Source: Gracilaria domingensis
Taxonomy: Eukaryota > Rhodophyta > Florideophyceae > Gracilariales > Gracilariaceae
Length of the DNA stretch: 64,000 nucleotides
Reading direction: 5' to 3'
Assembly (NCBI GenBank): GCA_022539475.1
Contig: VCMS01000289.1
Location: 1 to 64,000, forward strand
The position numbers and the translations under genes were made by a program. The notes under the pieces are model-generated. The model had not been told where the DNA came from, did not search any database, and saw only the letters and a program-made list of their open reading frames with translations. Positions 20,392 to 30,750 of this stretch are shown piece by piece. The number at the start of each line of letters is the position of its first letter. Positions within the stretch are counted from its first letter, which is position 1.

Positions 20392-20821
20392 ACCAGAGAA
20401 ACAGAAAGTTTCTGTTTACCCCTATATGGATACATTTTGAAGCGGTATATCTCCGCACACCCATCGTTTCCAAACCCATGGCCGTTTTATGAATATGTTC
20501 CTCTTTTATATAAGACCTCAACACCTTTTTGGAGCACACAATACTACGAATTATAGCGGTCATCATGAGCTTGAACCTTGTTCCAACACTAGTTTTTCCA
20601 AAACAAACCGTAGGGAAATCCCAAAAGGAAATAATACATCATCCAACCGCTTACCTCTCGAATTTCACTACGCTCCTGCCATTTTCATATCTAGACTTCT
20701 GCCTACTCTCCCATCTTGTATGAAATACGTTCCTATGATTCATATCCTGTGAACCTTTACTCTTCGATACTTTAAGACAAGAACGACTGTTTCACGCACC
20801 CGTTCTAGTAAGTATTCATAA
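20392..20821. other. Intergenic, no gene seen
   Basis: Only short, mutually inconsistent ORFs on both strands. It separates the minus-strand left cluster from the plus-strand reductase-like gene. Confidence 0.4.
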
Positions 20822-21687
20822 ATGATGTTGCCATCAGAAAGGAACTGGAGACTTCTGTGTCTCAAACTCTATTTAGCTAGCCACCCAGTTCAACCAACAT
20901 TAAATTGCGCTGCCCTCCAAGAGCGAAAGAGAATCCTTTCAATGTCCACCGTCATGAGCTCCGTAGATAAGGAACCGATCCGAGCGACAGTACTACGTCC
21001 ATCAACTTCGGCCGTAGTCGTCGGGAAAGGACGAATAGGCACATTGCTTCCAGATTTCGTTCATTCAGGAGACATTCATGTGTCCACCCCAGGTTACATA
21101 AGCATGAAGCATCCACCTCTAGGTCCGATCTTTCTATGTGTCAGAACGTCTGCCCTACAAACTGTCATTGATTGTACTCCTCCAAAGCGGCGAGAAGATC
21201 CTGTGTTTATTCAGATTGGCCACATTCTCCGGCTTCTTTGTAGACATGGCGTACAGGAATGCACAAGGACCTGTCTTTATGTTGCCGTGCCACTAAGGGC
21301 GCCACATCGGAGAACAGCATAACCCTCTACAGCCCTCTAGGTCTCACAGTTGCGATAGAAAAGTGGGCTGACCCACTCGCGGAACGATTCTGGTCAGCAA
21401 ATCTCTTTTGTCCTATTGTATTGGGTGGAGAATTTACGAGGGCGTACTATGAAAAGCTTGTATGGATTTCGGCGTTCAACCTCGTCGAATCCTGTCATGG
21501 CTACATATCAATGCATGACGTAGGTACCGTGCATAAAGCAGTAGAGTGTACCATGATGAAGGAGCTCCTCTCCATTGTGACCGAGAAGACAAACATTGAA
21601 TTCAATACGGAGGAGGTGGTTCAACGGCTTTTGGCCTACGGCAAATTTCTTGTCAAATTCAATACGTCCATCTCCGAGATGAATTGA
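20822..21687 (+). pseudogene. Ketopantoate reductase-like (PanE/ApbA fold) gene captured in the transposon
   Basis: The first frame (20,822-21,322; an alternative start at 20,942 gives MSTVMSSVDK) shows a Rossmann nucleotide-binding loop, VVVGKGRIGTLL, then GPIFLCVRTSALQTVIDCTP and PPKRREDPVFIQIG. The second frame (21,259-21,687) holds the helical C-terminal domain with YEKLVWISAFNLVESCHG and a following helix with MMKELL, both typical of the ApbA/PanE C-terminal domain. A single frameshift near 21,290-21,310 separates them. Family members reduce 2-dehydropantoate with NADPH on the route to coenzyme A; this divergent subgroup may have another substrate. It has no introns, so it could be a retro-copied or directly captured host gene. 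No partner gene for pantothenate synthesis is nearby. Confidence 0.6.
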
Positions 21688-21996
21688 AGGAACGCCTTCT
21701 TCTCCCAATATTCTCAAGAGGCGAGAATTGCAGGAAAAGTCGACCCCGCACCATTTCAGACAACGCATATCAACGTCTTCCTTCACGACATTCTGCAACC
21801 TCTTTAATAAAATAGACATGAGCCAATAGAAACAACAAATCACCTTCTCCTTCACGCGTATGCGCTTTTAGAAGTTAGGTGCCGTGCGCCCCGTATAAAC
21901 CCAAATCCACAGCCGCCACAAGAAAAAGCACAAACATACTTTATATGAAAGCTTAGTTCAGAACAAAAGACGAGTAACCACAAGACAGTAGGTACT

Positions 21997-23563
21997 TTAA
22001 TCTTCCAAAACCCTTGGGCGTCCTACAGGTTCGAATTCTTCATTCTCATCTTCCTCTTCCTCCTCTACCTCCATCTCGGGGTCCTCTATCCCCATGTCTT
22101 CGTCGTTATCATTCCCACCACTCTCGTTTCCAGCTGTAATACTACTTTTCTCCCTGTTCTCCTCTACGAACTCCTCTCCTTCCCCAAACTCATTCTCCTC
22201 CTCAAATTCAGGATTGAATTCCCTCACACGATGAACGGCATCGGGTAGCTTGTATCCCTCTGGCATCATGTAATGTACATGTGATAACCCATGAATACGT
22301 CCATATCTCGAATAGTATACTTCGAAGCGGCTCCCGCATGTACCACATCTCTCCGCCGAATGAAGATCGAGAATGGGGTACCATCACCTTTTTCATTGTA
22401 TGTCGTGAATGCGAGGTTCGCTTAGTTGCGTCTAGAGTTGCAATTCTGTGACTACCTTCGCATATCCAAAGTGGAAATGGGTTCTCCCCAGACACCATGA
22501 GAAAATAGCCGGGGTTGTCAGTCTCCGACGTTTCCAACGTGACTAGTCCCTTGACGTCCGTGTGAAGTGTCTGGCGCGGACACGCCTTCGTTGTGGCGAG
22601 TAGTCGACCTCCATTCCTGGGCGCATACGTGCTCCTCGATGTCAGTGTCCTGTTGTTCCAGAGTTGCAATGCAGCAACGACCTGTCCCAGTCCAGCATCC
22701 AGGAGAGCTCTCTCCCGTACCGCCCACCTCAGCGCCCGGTCCATCTCAACCCTGTCGACAAGCCCGAGTCTGGTAATCATATATCGAGTCTGAGCAATCA
22801 GCCTATGTTTCTCATCCTCCGTCTATGGACCACTGTCGATGATAGGCATCCAATACATTCTGTTCCCTTCAACTCGGAGGTCTCCTTGAGCGAGAGATTC
22901 GTCTTCAAAATGCTTCAAAAACCTTCCACAAACATCACCAGAATCCTTTCTCGTCCAAACGCCCTCCATATCCGGGATGGTCGCATCTGTAGCAAATCCG
23001 TCTAGTATACAAAACCCTTTCTACCGCACTCCATTGCGTTTCTGCGTAAAAAACTCCAGCGCACACTCATCACGCTCCACTGCTGCCAACCATAAGGTAT
23101 CCTCATCACTTGTACCAGCGGGTCGATTGGTCGGCAACAGGAAACCAAGCACAGGTCTTTTTGTGATTCCCAGCTCTTCTTGTCTCGCCCTGGAGGCATG
23201 CCAATACACCGCGTGATGGACACTTCGTAAACCATCCTCAGGCAGTAGCTCAGACCGATGTCCTCAAGCCCTGTGATTCGCTCTCAGACATGGCTCCCTA
23301 TTGGCAATGTGATTCTGTCTCCCCCATCATCTTAGACAGACAACCGTCAAGTAACACCATGCTGGGTATTCACCTCCATCATACGGTTCTTCTTTCTCCA
23401 GTAAGCCTTCCTCTTCCGGAAGCTCTTCTGGATTCTCATCATCGAAACCCATGTGGGTTTCCGCTTCACTTTCCTCCATTTCTTCATCATCAACAAACGC
23501 GTCCTCGTCCTCCTCCATCACCATCAGCGTAACCTCTCTCTTGCTCATAACCTTTTCGTTCAT
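21997..23563 (-). pseudogene. 2-oxoglutarate/Fe(II) oxygenase-like protein with acidic tails, interrupted
   Basis: Read from the ATG at 23,563: an acidic N-terminal segment (MEEDEDAFVDDEEMEESEAE), a middle segment (RPVLGFLLPTNRPAGTSDED), then a core at 22,208-22,780 with QTLHTDVKG, PGYFLMVSGENPFPLW and ICEGSHR, and after a frame change near 22,350 the stretch DVVHAGAASK before an acidic tail (22,269-21,997, many Glu). HTD followed about 80 residues later by VHAGA matches the HxD...H iron site of double-stranded beta-helix dioxygenases. That superfamily includes the TET/JBP DNA-base oxidases found in some KDZ-type fungal transposons and phytanoyl-CoA-type enzymes; I cannot tell which. Several frame changes; probably not functional here. 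Confidence 0.45.
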
Positions 23564-23729
23564 TTACCTCATAAGGTCATCGACGCCCATCTTCTGAAAC
23601 AAGTCCACCAACTTGGATAGAAGAGATAATTTGCGATTTTTACGGGGGGTTGGGATGGCTCTCTCTCTTCGCCAGACTCTATCTCCTTCTCTATCTCTTC
23701 TAAAGAATCAACAGAACCTCCTTTAGCTT

Positions 23730-25133
23730 TCACCCGCTTCTGTAACTCACCTTTTCCTGGGCGGAGTTGGTGCTTGACTTAGCTGCCATTCTCTGACTCC
23801 TTCGCACACCCGGGGGTCCAGCACCTCCATCTAAATAAACCACGGAACCATCATCATCATCAGATTGCTCTTTTTTCTTCGTGGTTTTGCAAGATGGCGG
23901 CTGAGCACTTCCAAAACCAGGCTTCTTTTTAGAAGCTGTAGAAGATTGAATGCCGAAGAAAGAAAGAAGTATATTTCTTACAATATTGGTGCTTCGCTGG
24001 ATCGATTCTTCGCGAACAGCTCGACGGGGAAGGACCCTCAGAGTGACGGCGTGCCCGAGAACAAACTCCGAAACCAGATTCAGAGGACTACTCTCTCCAG
24101 AAGTTCTGAACGCTTCCTTGAAGTAGCCCTCAAGGATCAGCTTCTTTTCAGCACCGACCGTACGGGCAGCCCGATATATTGCAAGTGCCCTACTAAAAAC
24201 GAATGTGTGCACATCTTCGAATCTTCTCCAAGCATAGGTCTTGGGATCCTTCACCACAAGACGTCGTACGCATTCCACAGCAAACCAAAACTCCTGAGCT
24301 TCCAGTTTGTATAACTCTGTGTATGAGAAGTGAGTGATTGCTATCTTCGAATTGTGCTTGCACATGTGCTCAAACTTCTCTACCATGCCAGGAGTATTCA
24401 CGAGATTCAAAGCAAGGTCTGCATACCGCACGTACTGCTTCTTCTCAGCCCCCGATATCAGATTACTGCTTTGCAGACATTGTGCAACCTGTTGAGAGTC
24501 GAGTTCTGACGCAGATATTGAATGTTTACTTTCAAGAATCATACTGAGACTCACAGTAGAATGAAATTTGTCTGCAAAACTCATCTTCAACAAAGCTTCA
24601 CTCTCGTCATTGAGAACTGCGCCAAGACCCAACACCTCGCTCGCCATGACATGCTGCCCGTCCGTTCTTCTCCAAATCATGACTGTCACACTCTTAGTTA
24701 TAGTCTTCCATCGAGGGTCCTTGTCATGCTCTAGAATATGCAGCAACACCATCAAACGGTGGTGTCCATCCACTATAATGCAGTCCACAAGCACTCTTTC
24801 CTTATCATTCAACGCATTCTCCATCTCCATCTCACGAGCAACTGTCACAATCATCAGCCCAAGCGCACCAAGCAGTCCACACTTCCTAAAGTTCTCAATC
24901 AAGTCTCCCTTGTGACTTTCAATCATACCACGGAGTGTCTGCTCTGATTTCTTTATGTGGGTGATATAGATTGCTACTGCCCGCTGAGTGTAGTCAGTGA
25001 GGTCAATGGAGTTAGCATTGAGGTCCCAGATATTCTTCTTACGCTCCGTTCCCGTCCTCCTCTGTCTCTTCACCTCCACAACGTCTTCATCCGAGCTGCT
25101 CATGACATGAATGTTCTCCTTCACTTTGCCCAA
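23730..25133 (-). CDS. ParB/sulfiredoxin-like domain protein (intact)
   Basis: An uninterrupted 467-codon frame, the longest host- or cargo-type frame in the transposon. Residues 1-50 are polar with basic clusters (KRQRR, RKK). The core near residues 70-200 contains CIIVDGHHRLMVLLHIL (119-135), the DGxHR signature of ParB-type nuclease/CTPase and sulfiredoxin folds, which binds a nucleotide phosphate. A long helical region follows, and the tail (about 400-467) is low-complexity with basic (KKK, TTKKKEQ) and acidic (DDDD) runs. In bacteria and phages such domains bind partition sites or, beside methyltransferases, act in DNA modification. It is divergent from the rightward gene set across the twin hairpins at 25,980-26,393, which might be its site; that link is inference. 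Confidence 0.65.
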   Translation of the reverse strand: MGKVKENIHVMSSSDEDVVEVKRQRRTGTERKKNIWDLNANSIDLTDYTQRAVAIYITHIKKSEQTLRGMIESHKGDLIENFRKCGLLGALGLMIVTVAREMEMENALNDKERVLVDCIIVDGHHRLMVLLHILEHDKDPRWKTITKSVTVMIWRRTDGQHVMASEVLGLGAVLNDESEALLKMSFADKFHSTVSLSMILESKHSISASELDSQQVAQCLQSSNLISGAEKKQYVRYADLALNLVNTPGMVEKFEHMCKHNSKIAITHFSYTELYKLEAQEFWFAVECVRRLVVKDPKTYAWRRFEDVHTFVFSRALAIYRAARTVGAEKKLILEGYFKEAFRTSGESSPLNLVSEFVLGHAVTLRVLPRRAVREESIQRSTNIVRNILLSFFGIQSSTASKKKPGFGSAQPPSCKTTKKKEQSDDDDGSVVYLDGGAGPPGVRRSQRMAAKSSTNSAQEKVSYRSG

Positions 25134-25157
25134 TTCAGTAGTGGAATCGTGCTGGGG

Positions 25158-25731
25158 CTAAGGCTCCACTGGACCTGCAACAGATGTGCGCTGTGCCTCC
25201 GCTGTTGCTGGTTGTGAGTTCTCAAGCTGAAGGGCTCTGCAACGTCTGAGTATTTCTTTATCCCATGCGTACGTCCCGGCTCCAAGTATATCACCCAACG
25301 TCTCGGGGGTTCCCTCGACCCCTCCAAACGTATAGAGATAGAGTAGAGTTCCATAACCTGTGATATCAGTGAGACAAATCACCGCACAACCGGCTTCCAG
25401 CTCAGAATCGTGAAGGGATGTCTTCAAACGCCCATTATCATCAAACGTAGTCGCATGGTCAACAACCTATTTGGCCCCATTTTCTAGAACGATGAGAAGA
25501 TCCACCTCCAGACCAGGAATTATCTGTTCGCTAGACTGGGATACCTTTCTCGTGGTGGTCGTGTGGCGAGAACTGCGAAACGCGTTGACCATGGTATGTT
25601 ACAGATGCTGAGTAACGACGCTGAGGTGTGTGTTTCAATTGCTTCTGCGCACGACTTACAATGGACACCCTCGCTTTTGGCAGCTCCTTCCAATGCACTG
25701 TGCGAGCAAAGAATTCACCTGATAGTAACAT
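25158..25731 (-). pseudogene. Unknown protein upstream of the ParB-like gene, interrupted
   Basis: Two open stretches on the minus strand, 25,531-25,731 (MLLSGEFFARTVHWKELPKA) and 25,158-25,427 (SELEAGCAVICLTDITGYGT then LLYLYTFGGVEGTPETLGDI), seem to be parts of one protein of about 190 residues separated by a frame change and a short poorly conserved piece. No family is recognised. It ends just before and slightly overlaps the start of the ParB-like frame, so the two may have formed a transcription unit starting near the hairpin region. Confidence 0.35.
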
Positions 25732-25910
25732 CTCAGTTTCGCTAAAGGTCAGCGATATAACGAGAATACCAGTGACACGTAAAGAATCCGCTCACGAGAA
25801 CTTAGTTTGAATACAACTGTTAACACGAGTTCTTGTTCAAGTATTTGAACATGGCTTCATTTGTATTAAATACGTTCGTTCCTGTCCATTCGCGTGAAAT
25901 GCACTTTTGG

Positions 25911-26420
25911 GTACCCCTCGTACGGGGAACGGAACATGAAATAAGACGTTTTCGTTGAGGTTGAATTGTTGAATTTTCCCACCCGCTGTCCGAAAGTGCC
26001 CTGGCCGCCAAGGCAGGCACCCAGGCGATTTGGGAACCCCGCAAACTGCATCCGTTTAGGGGGGTGCCCAGCGCGCCTGGGCACCCGCCCCGGCGGTCAG
26101 GGCACTTTGGACCGCCGGTGGGCGGAATGAACGACTTTTTGAACGCAAGGTATGCGTGATGGCAATATGTCTGCAACGTGTCCCATTACGTCTGGAGGCG
26201 GCGTTTGCTCCCCTCTTACGGGGAACGGAACATGAAATAAGATCTTTGACTGCGCCTACCCGCGGTCCGAAAGTGCTCTGGCCGCCAGGGCGGGCACCCA
26301 GGCGAGTTGGGCACCCCCTAAACGGGTGCAGTTTGCGGGGTGTTCAACTCGCCTGGGCGCCCGCCCTGGCGGCCAGGGCACTTTCGGACCGCGAATGAGC
26401 GCAATGAACGGTTGAGTACA
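25911..26420. repeat. Tandem pair of long hairpins with mutually inverted loops
   Basis: Two similar units about 280-296 bp apart, each preceded by TACGGGGAACGGAACATGAA (25,921 and 26,217). Hairpin 1: arms 25,980-26,040 and 26,059-26,122 with several mismatches, loop GCAAACTGCATCCGTTTAG. Hairpin 2: arms 26,261-26,317 and 26,337-26,393, 57 bp each and nearly perfect, loop CTAAACGGGTGCAGTTTGC. Loop 2 is the reverse complement of loop 1 apart from one base, although the arms are in the same orientation, so the centre was inverted in one copy. The region lies between divergent transcription units. Confidence 0.85.
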
Positions 26421-26663
26421 AGTTGTACTCAAAGCGTTACAGGTTCCAAGATAGAGCATCTCAGTAGGCTTCTATTTAACGCTGACAGTTAAGTTTTGTT
26501 GAGATTAGCGGTGTTTCCGCACATATTTCGTCTTCATCGTTCACGGTTGTATAAGCGGGTGTTTCACAACTATTGAGGCTCACGTAATACCGTTCGTTCT
26601 TTACGTCCGCTACTCTCCGCGCTGAAAGCGAGTTTACAATCTCAGCCTAAACGTGGCTACATC

Positions 26664-27867
26664 ATGATGGGCAATACGGACACAGACGCCATGCTTCGTT
26701 TCTATCGAACTTCTCACTTCTTTTTGGCGTTACGAGACGAATACGAAAATGAGGGGGACGCCAGTTCGAATCCTGGAGACGGTCGTTACCGCACTATGGA
26801 CAGTATGCCGCCGAGAAGCACGAACATCTTGACGTGGCACGAGAGTTCCTTGAGCATGAAATACAGTCCCGCAACCTTGGGAACTTCACCGTGAAAGTTC
26901 TAAGGGACTGTGTTGTGGAAAAGAAACCTTTGGAGCACATGTACATGGTATGTAGGCTACTGGATATTACGGATGACAGTTCTGATACTCGTACGAGAGA
27001 ATTCTTCATGATGCTGTCGAGGTCCGCTGAAAGCCTACCGACTCTCTGTTATTTGACTCTGTTCATCAAAGCGTTCTTCTCTCCCGTTAAGAACCAGCCG
27101 GATTCGTTTTTCAGAACGGTTCTTCGACCAGCTCGCTTCGGTATTCTTTTATACCTTTCAAGCCTTCTACACATATGGAGACAAAGGAAACCGCGAGGAG
27201 GAAGAGGAAACGTGTGGCGAGGGATGCTGTTCGTGGTACATTCCTCGAGTGGTTTAGAAACTTTGGAATCAACACATGTCAACGTACTGGATTTGCCGTG
27301 GAGAGAACGATGTATGCTTGGGGCATTTTTGCCAGAGGTCTTGGCTTCGACGACATCAAGAGTATGGTATACCCGTACATACTGTTCGACACGAAGGATA
27401 TGATTTTCAAAGTGTTGGAGAACTGGTCTATTGGATACTGCCCGGTCACTCATCATACTTGTCTGGAGAACAATGCGGAGGCTACACCCCAAAGAGGTGG
27501 TTTATTGGATACATTCAATGGCGAAGTTGATGCGAATATTTGCGTTCTGGTTAAAGAATTATTGGATGACGTGCGCGGTATTTGTACGCATGGCCGTCTC
27601 TATTCGTTGCAAGAAAATAAGAAGCATGAGCGCTGGGTCACTCTGGAGCATCTCACTCCAGACTTGGACCGCAAAGCACAGAATCCCAACCACACTCGTG
27701 ATCTACCGTTCCCTGAACGGTTCGATAGGTTGGCAGAGGACGTAAGAAAACCTATACAGGAAGCCAGGCGAGATATAAGGCGTGAGGAGCAGACCACTGA
27801 AGTGGAAAAAGTGAAAAAGGCTGTGGAGTCCGTCAACTTAGTTTCCTCAGACGAAGATGATTTTTAA
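26664..27867 (+). pseudogene. Unknown protein, first gene of the rightward cluster, interrupted
   Basis: Three overlapping open stretches: 26,664-26,894 (MMGNTDTDAMLRFYRTSHFF), 26,834-27,190 (AREFLEHEIQSRNLGNFTVK, LEHMYMVCRLLDITDDSSD) and 27,175-27,867 (230 codons, ...GFAVERTMYAWGIFARGLGF, DKDMIF-like helices, and a charged tail rich in Glu/Arg ending SSDEDDF). They are in three different frames; either frameshifts or short introns separate them. The C-terminal part looks like a helical domain plus a coiled, charged tail. No family is recognised. It lies directly upstream of the methyltransferase-SET gene on the same strand, so a related role is possible. Confidence 0.4.
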
Positions 27868-27930
27868 CCGGATCTCATTTCCACTCGTTCAAGTTTAAAC
27901 ACCACGGATAGAACTGTTGAGCCTCCGAAA

Positions 27931-29703
27931 GTGGCCAAAGACCGCTTTGTACCGAATGCAATGAAGGAGCTCAACAACTTGATGGAGAGCACTTATTCCG
28001 TTTTGTATAATTGTCATCAAAAGGACCTAGTTCTAACCCACGAGTCTTTGGGAATGAAAAGTAGCCTCACATGGTCAGCTCGTTTTCACAGACCGGCCGT
28101 ACAACATACGTCGCCTTAAGGGAAAGACCAGCAACCATGACCTACTCACTGAAGAAGACATGGAGCGAGCGGCGGCCACAATCAATGACGTTCTGCGCCC
28201 CGGGGGGCACTTCATAATATTCTGTGCAGTTGAGCAGTTCTCGAAGTGGTTCGAAATCATGAATGACACTTTGAAGAAGAGGGAAGTGTCCGTTGTTCGA
28301 AAGGGAATGCGTGTAACTGAGGAAAGATTCAAACCTATATTCCGTGTGGATAAGACTCCAATGGTGTTTATACAGGAACTTGGGAATCTTATTCAGAACC
28401 CCACTCGTATTTCCTCACTGATGTCGGTCACCGATTATTCCATATACGGTGTGAAAAGAGGTGTGAATTCGGAGGAGGAAAGAAGCATGGTCTCATTACA
28501 GAGTTTCAACTACGTCCCGTCTGCACTCGAACCGTACAAGAATGTCTTGGACAACTTTCCGAAGAGATCTAAGGCAGATCTGTTGACCTGGAGAGTGAAG
28601 ACAAAGAATGGTTGGAAGACGCAGAGCATCGGGCCGGAACAAAAGTCTAGAGAGCATATGAAGAAACTCATATCCCGCTTTACAAAGCCCAGGGACAGAG
28701 TGGTTGACCCCTTCGCGGGAACATGAACCACTGGAATGACGAGTTTGTCACTATCGAAGCACAGGAAGTTCATACGGAGCGAGTTGGACGGTGCTTGCTT
28801 CGAGCATGCTAAGCCTCACATGACCCTACAAATGTCCCGTGTCATCAATGACGGAAATACAGATATTAACGTGGATCAGAGCACGCTTTATGCAGCAGCA
28901 CGCGTGGTAGAAGCGTATCCGTTGAACACAAGGTTGAGCAAAGCATGGAGAGCCCCTGGGAAGTTTCCTCCGTATCAACGTCTTCCACTGCATATAATCG
29001 TGTTCCTACAAAACCTGTGGTTTGATCAAAGTTTTCGTGACGTGGTTATCAAGAAAGCTGTTAGTGACTGGCCCAAAACCTTTCGTGGGGCTCTTGATTG
29101 TGTTCATACAGGGTCTTTTTTGGCCCACGATGCTACTCATTGCTGTGTGGTTATATCTAAGTCCACCATGAAACACCCCAAAGCCGGCTTGGGGGTGTTT
29201 GCAGCAGTGCCTATAAAAGAAGGGGAAACCATTTGTCCGTTATATGGCACTTTAGTGTATCAGAATCTGGCCAACCGTATTCAAGCACCTACAACGTACG
29301 GAAAAGGAATACTTGGCGTCACACCGGATCGATTCCGAAGATATTGTATCGAAACGGAATTGGAAGCGGATTTCTTTCCCATTCTCACTGGAAACGGAGG
29401 AGGAAGTAAGAAAAAGCCTGTAGTATGGGTGGTTCCAGCACCATTTTGTGTCGCACGTTACATCAATGACGCCAGGTACAATGAAGGGGATCTCTAGTTA
29501 GATGCCCCCCCACCTGTTAAAGGTCGTCTCGTTAATAATGCTTTTGTTACGAAGTCAAGGGGAAGAACAACGTCATTTAAGTCTTTGGAGGCTCCTGAAC
29601 TTCTCTTTGTTGTCGCAAAGCAACACATTGAGGTAGGAGAGAAAATATTTATGGACTACGGAAATCCGTATGACTGGGGGACATCTCTTTCACACAATTC
29701 GTA
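27931..29703 (+). pseudogene. DNA amino-methyltransferase fused to a SET domain, interrupted
   Basis: The N-terminal part (27,931-28,119) leads to a motif IV-like TDRPYN near 28,090, followed by DVLRPGGHFIIFC (28,188-28,226). At 28,703-28,726 comes DPFAGT, the AdoMet-binding motif I, then TTGMTSLSLSKHRKFIRSEL. Motif IV before motif I is the beta-class order of N6-adenine/N4-cytosine DNA methyltransferases, with DRPY in place of (D/N/S)PP(Y/F). In the same frame a SET domain follows: GLGVFAAVPIKEGETICPLY (about 29,186-29,245), CVARYINDARYNEGD (about 29,450-29,492) and VGEKIFMDYGNP (about 29,634-29,669), the NHS-like and Tyr-containing motifs of lysine methyltransferases. One frame change near 28,080 and two in-frame stops interrupt the gene. 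A DNA and a histone methyltransferase in one polypeptide is very unusual. Confidence 0.62.
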
Positions 29704-29751
29704 GTCTTCATAGTCTCTTCAAGTACTACATGGCATTGTAAATGAATCTAT

Positions 29752-30740
29752 TTATCTTTTGTACCTTATATGAACAGCTCGTAGGAAGGGTGAAGTTCGG
29801 AATAGTTTCATTTTGGCCATAAGTCGTTCACGTGGAAACATGCCATGAAATTCGTCCAAAGTAAGAGTTGCTAAACCGATGCATGGTGGGTTCTCTTCCG
29901 TATCTCCCAGAAAGCTCCACGCACTAACGCCTGCCCGAAACCAAGACATTTTCTACTTGCCAGGGGACAAGAAGATATGGTTGCCGGGAAAGGTAAAAGG
30001 CCTTCTTCTTCTCCTCGTGGAAGTGCAGTGAACCGCCTAAAAACTTCTGGGACAGAGCTCATATCGAAACGAACACAGAGAGGTCGACAATCTCGGCAAG
30101 GAAGCTCTGCGAAAAGAGCCACAAAAGGGACACATCGTAATTGGACAGCACCTCGCGCGGGACTACCACGAAAGGAGACAACGAGGCCTCTGACAACGGA
30201 AAAGAGTGCGGGCAAGCCCGACAATCGGGAGGTCACAGACCTCGGACAACCGACAAGTACTGTGGAGGTAGATAGAGAATTTCTGGGTCATTCGACGATC
30301 CTTTAGGAGAGATACAACCGTCCTCTGCGAGGGCATAATTCTCCGAAAGGAATCGTACCAGGATAGTATACAAAGTCAAGGGAGAAGCAAAAGAACCCCT
30401 GTTGCCGAAGGTGGTAGTAGAAGCGATAGGGAGAGACCCGGGAGAAGAAGGAAGCTGACGCAAACTGAACCGGTGCGCAATCGTTCACCACCCTGAGTCT
30501 GTCGTGCCCTTGAAGAACAACATATCCGATGGACAGCAAGCCCAGTAGCGACAGTTCGACAGCGTGTTCCCCTCTTTCAAGGTATGCATGGAGAGAGGGA
30601 AGAAGACGTTATCGGCGAAATTGAGATTGAAAGGGGAATGGCAGTAGACTCCGGATGGAGAGGGAACGAAATGGATAGAAGAGCAGGGCGGAACTGATCG
30701 AGCTTGTGAATACGCTGAAGACACCTCTACAGAAAAGTGA
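29752..30740 (+). other. Weak coding region with a Ser/Arg-rich ORF (29,977-30,306)
   Basis: The 109-codon frame (MVAGKGKRPSSSPRGSAVNR...) is strongly basic and low-complexity, like a disordered nucleic-acid-binding protein; the following 400 bp show only short open pieces in changing frames. The opposite strand has similar short ORFs. I cannot confirm a gene. Confidence 0.25.
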
Positions 30741-30750
30741 ATCCGCGACA

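Noticed and set aside
26755-26800. tRNA T-arm-like CCAGTTCGAATCCTGG
   Set aside because: The 5+7+5 T-arm does not pair properly and no acceptor, D or anticodon arms can be folded around it.
26834-27175. Very short introns explaining the frame changes
   Set aside because: A GTATTC...CAAG stretch near 27,140 has intron-like ends, but removing it does not bring the neighbouring frames into register, and it would be unusually short.
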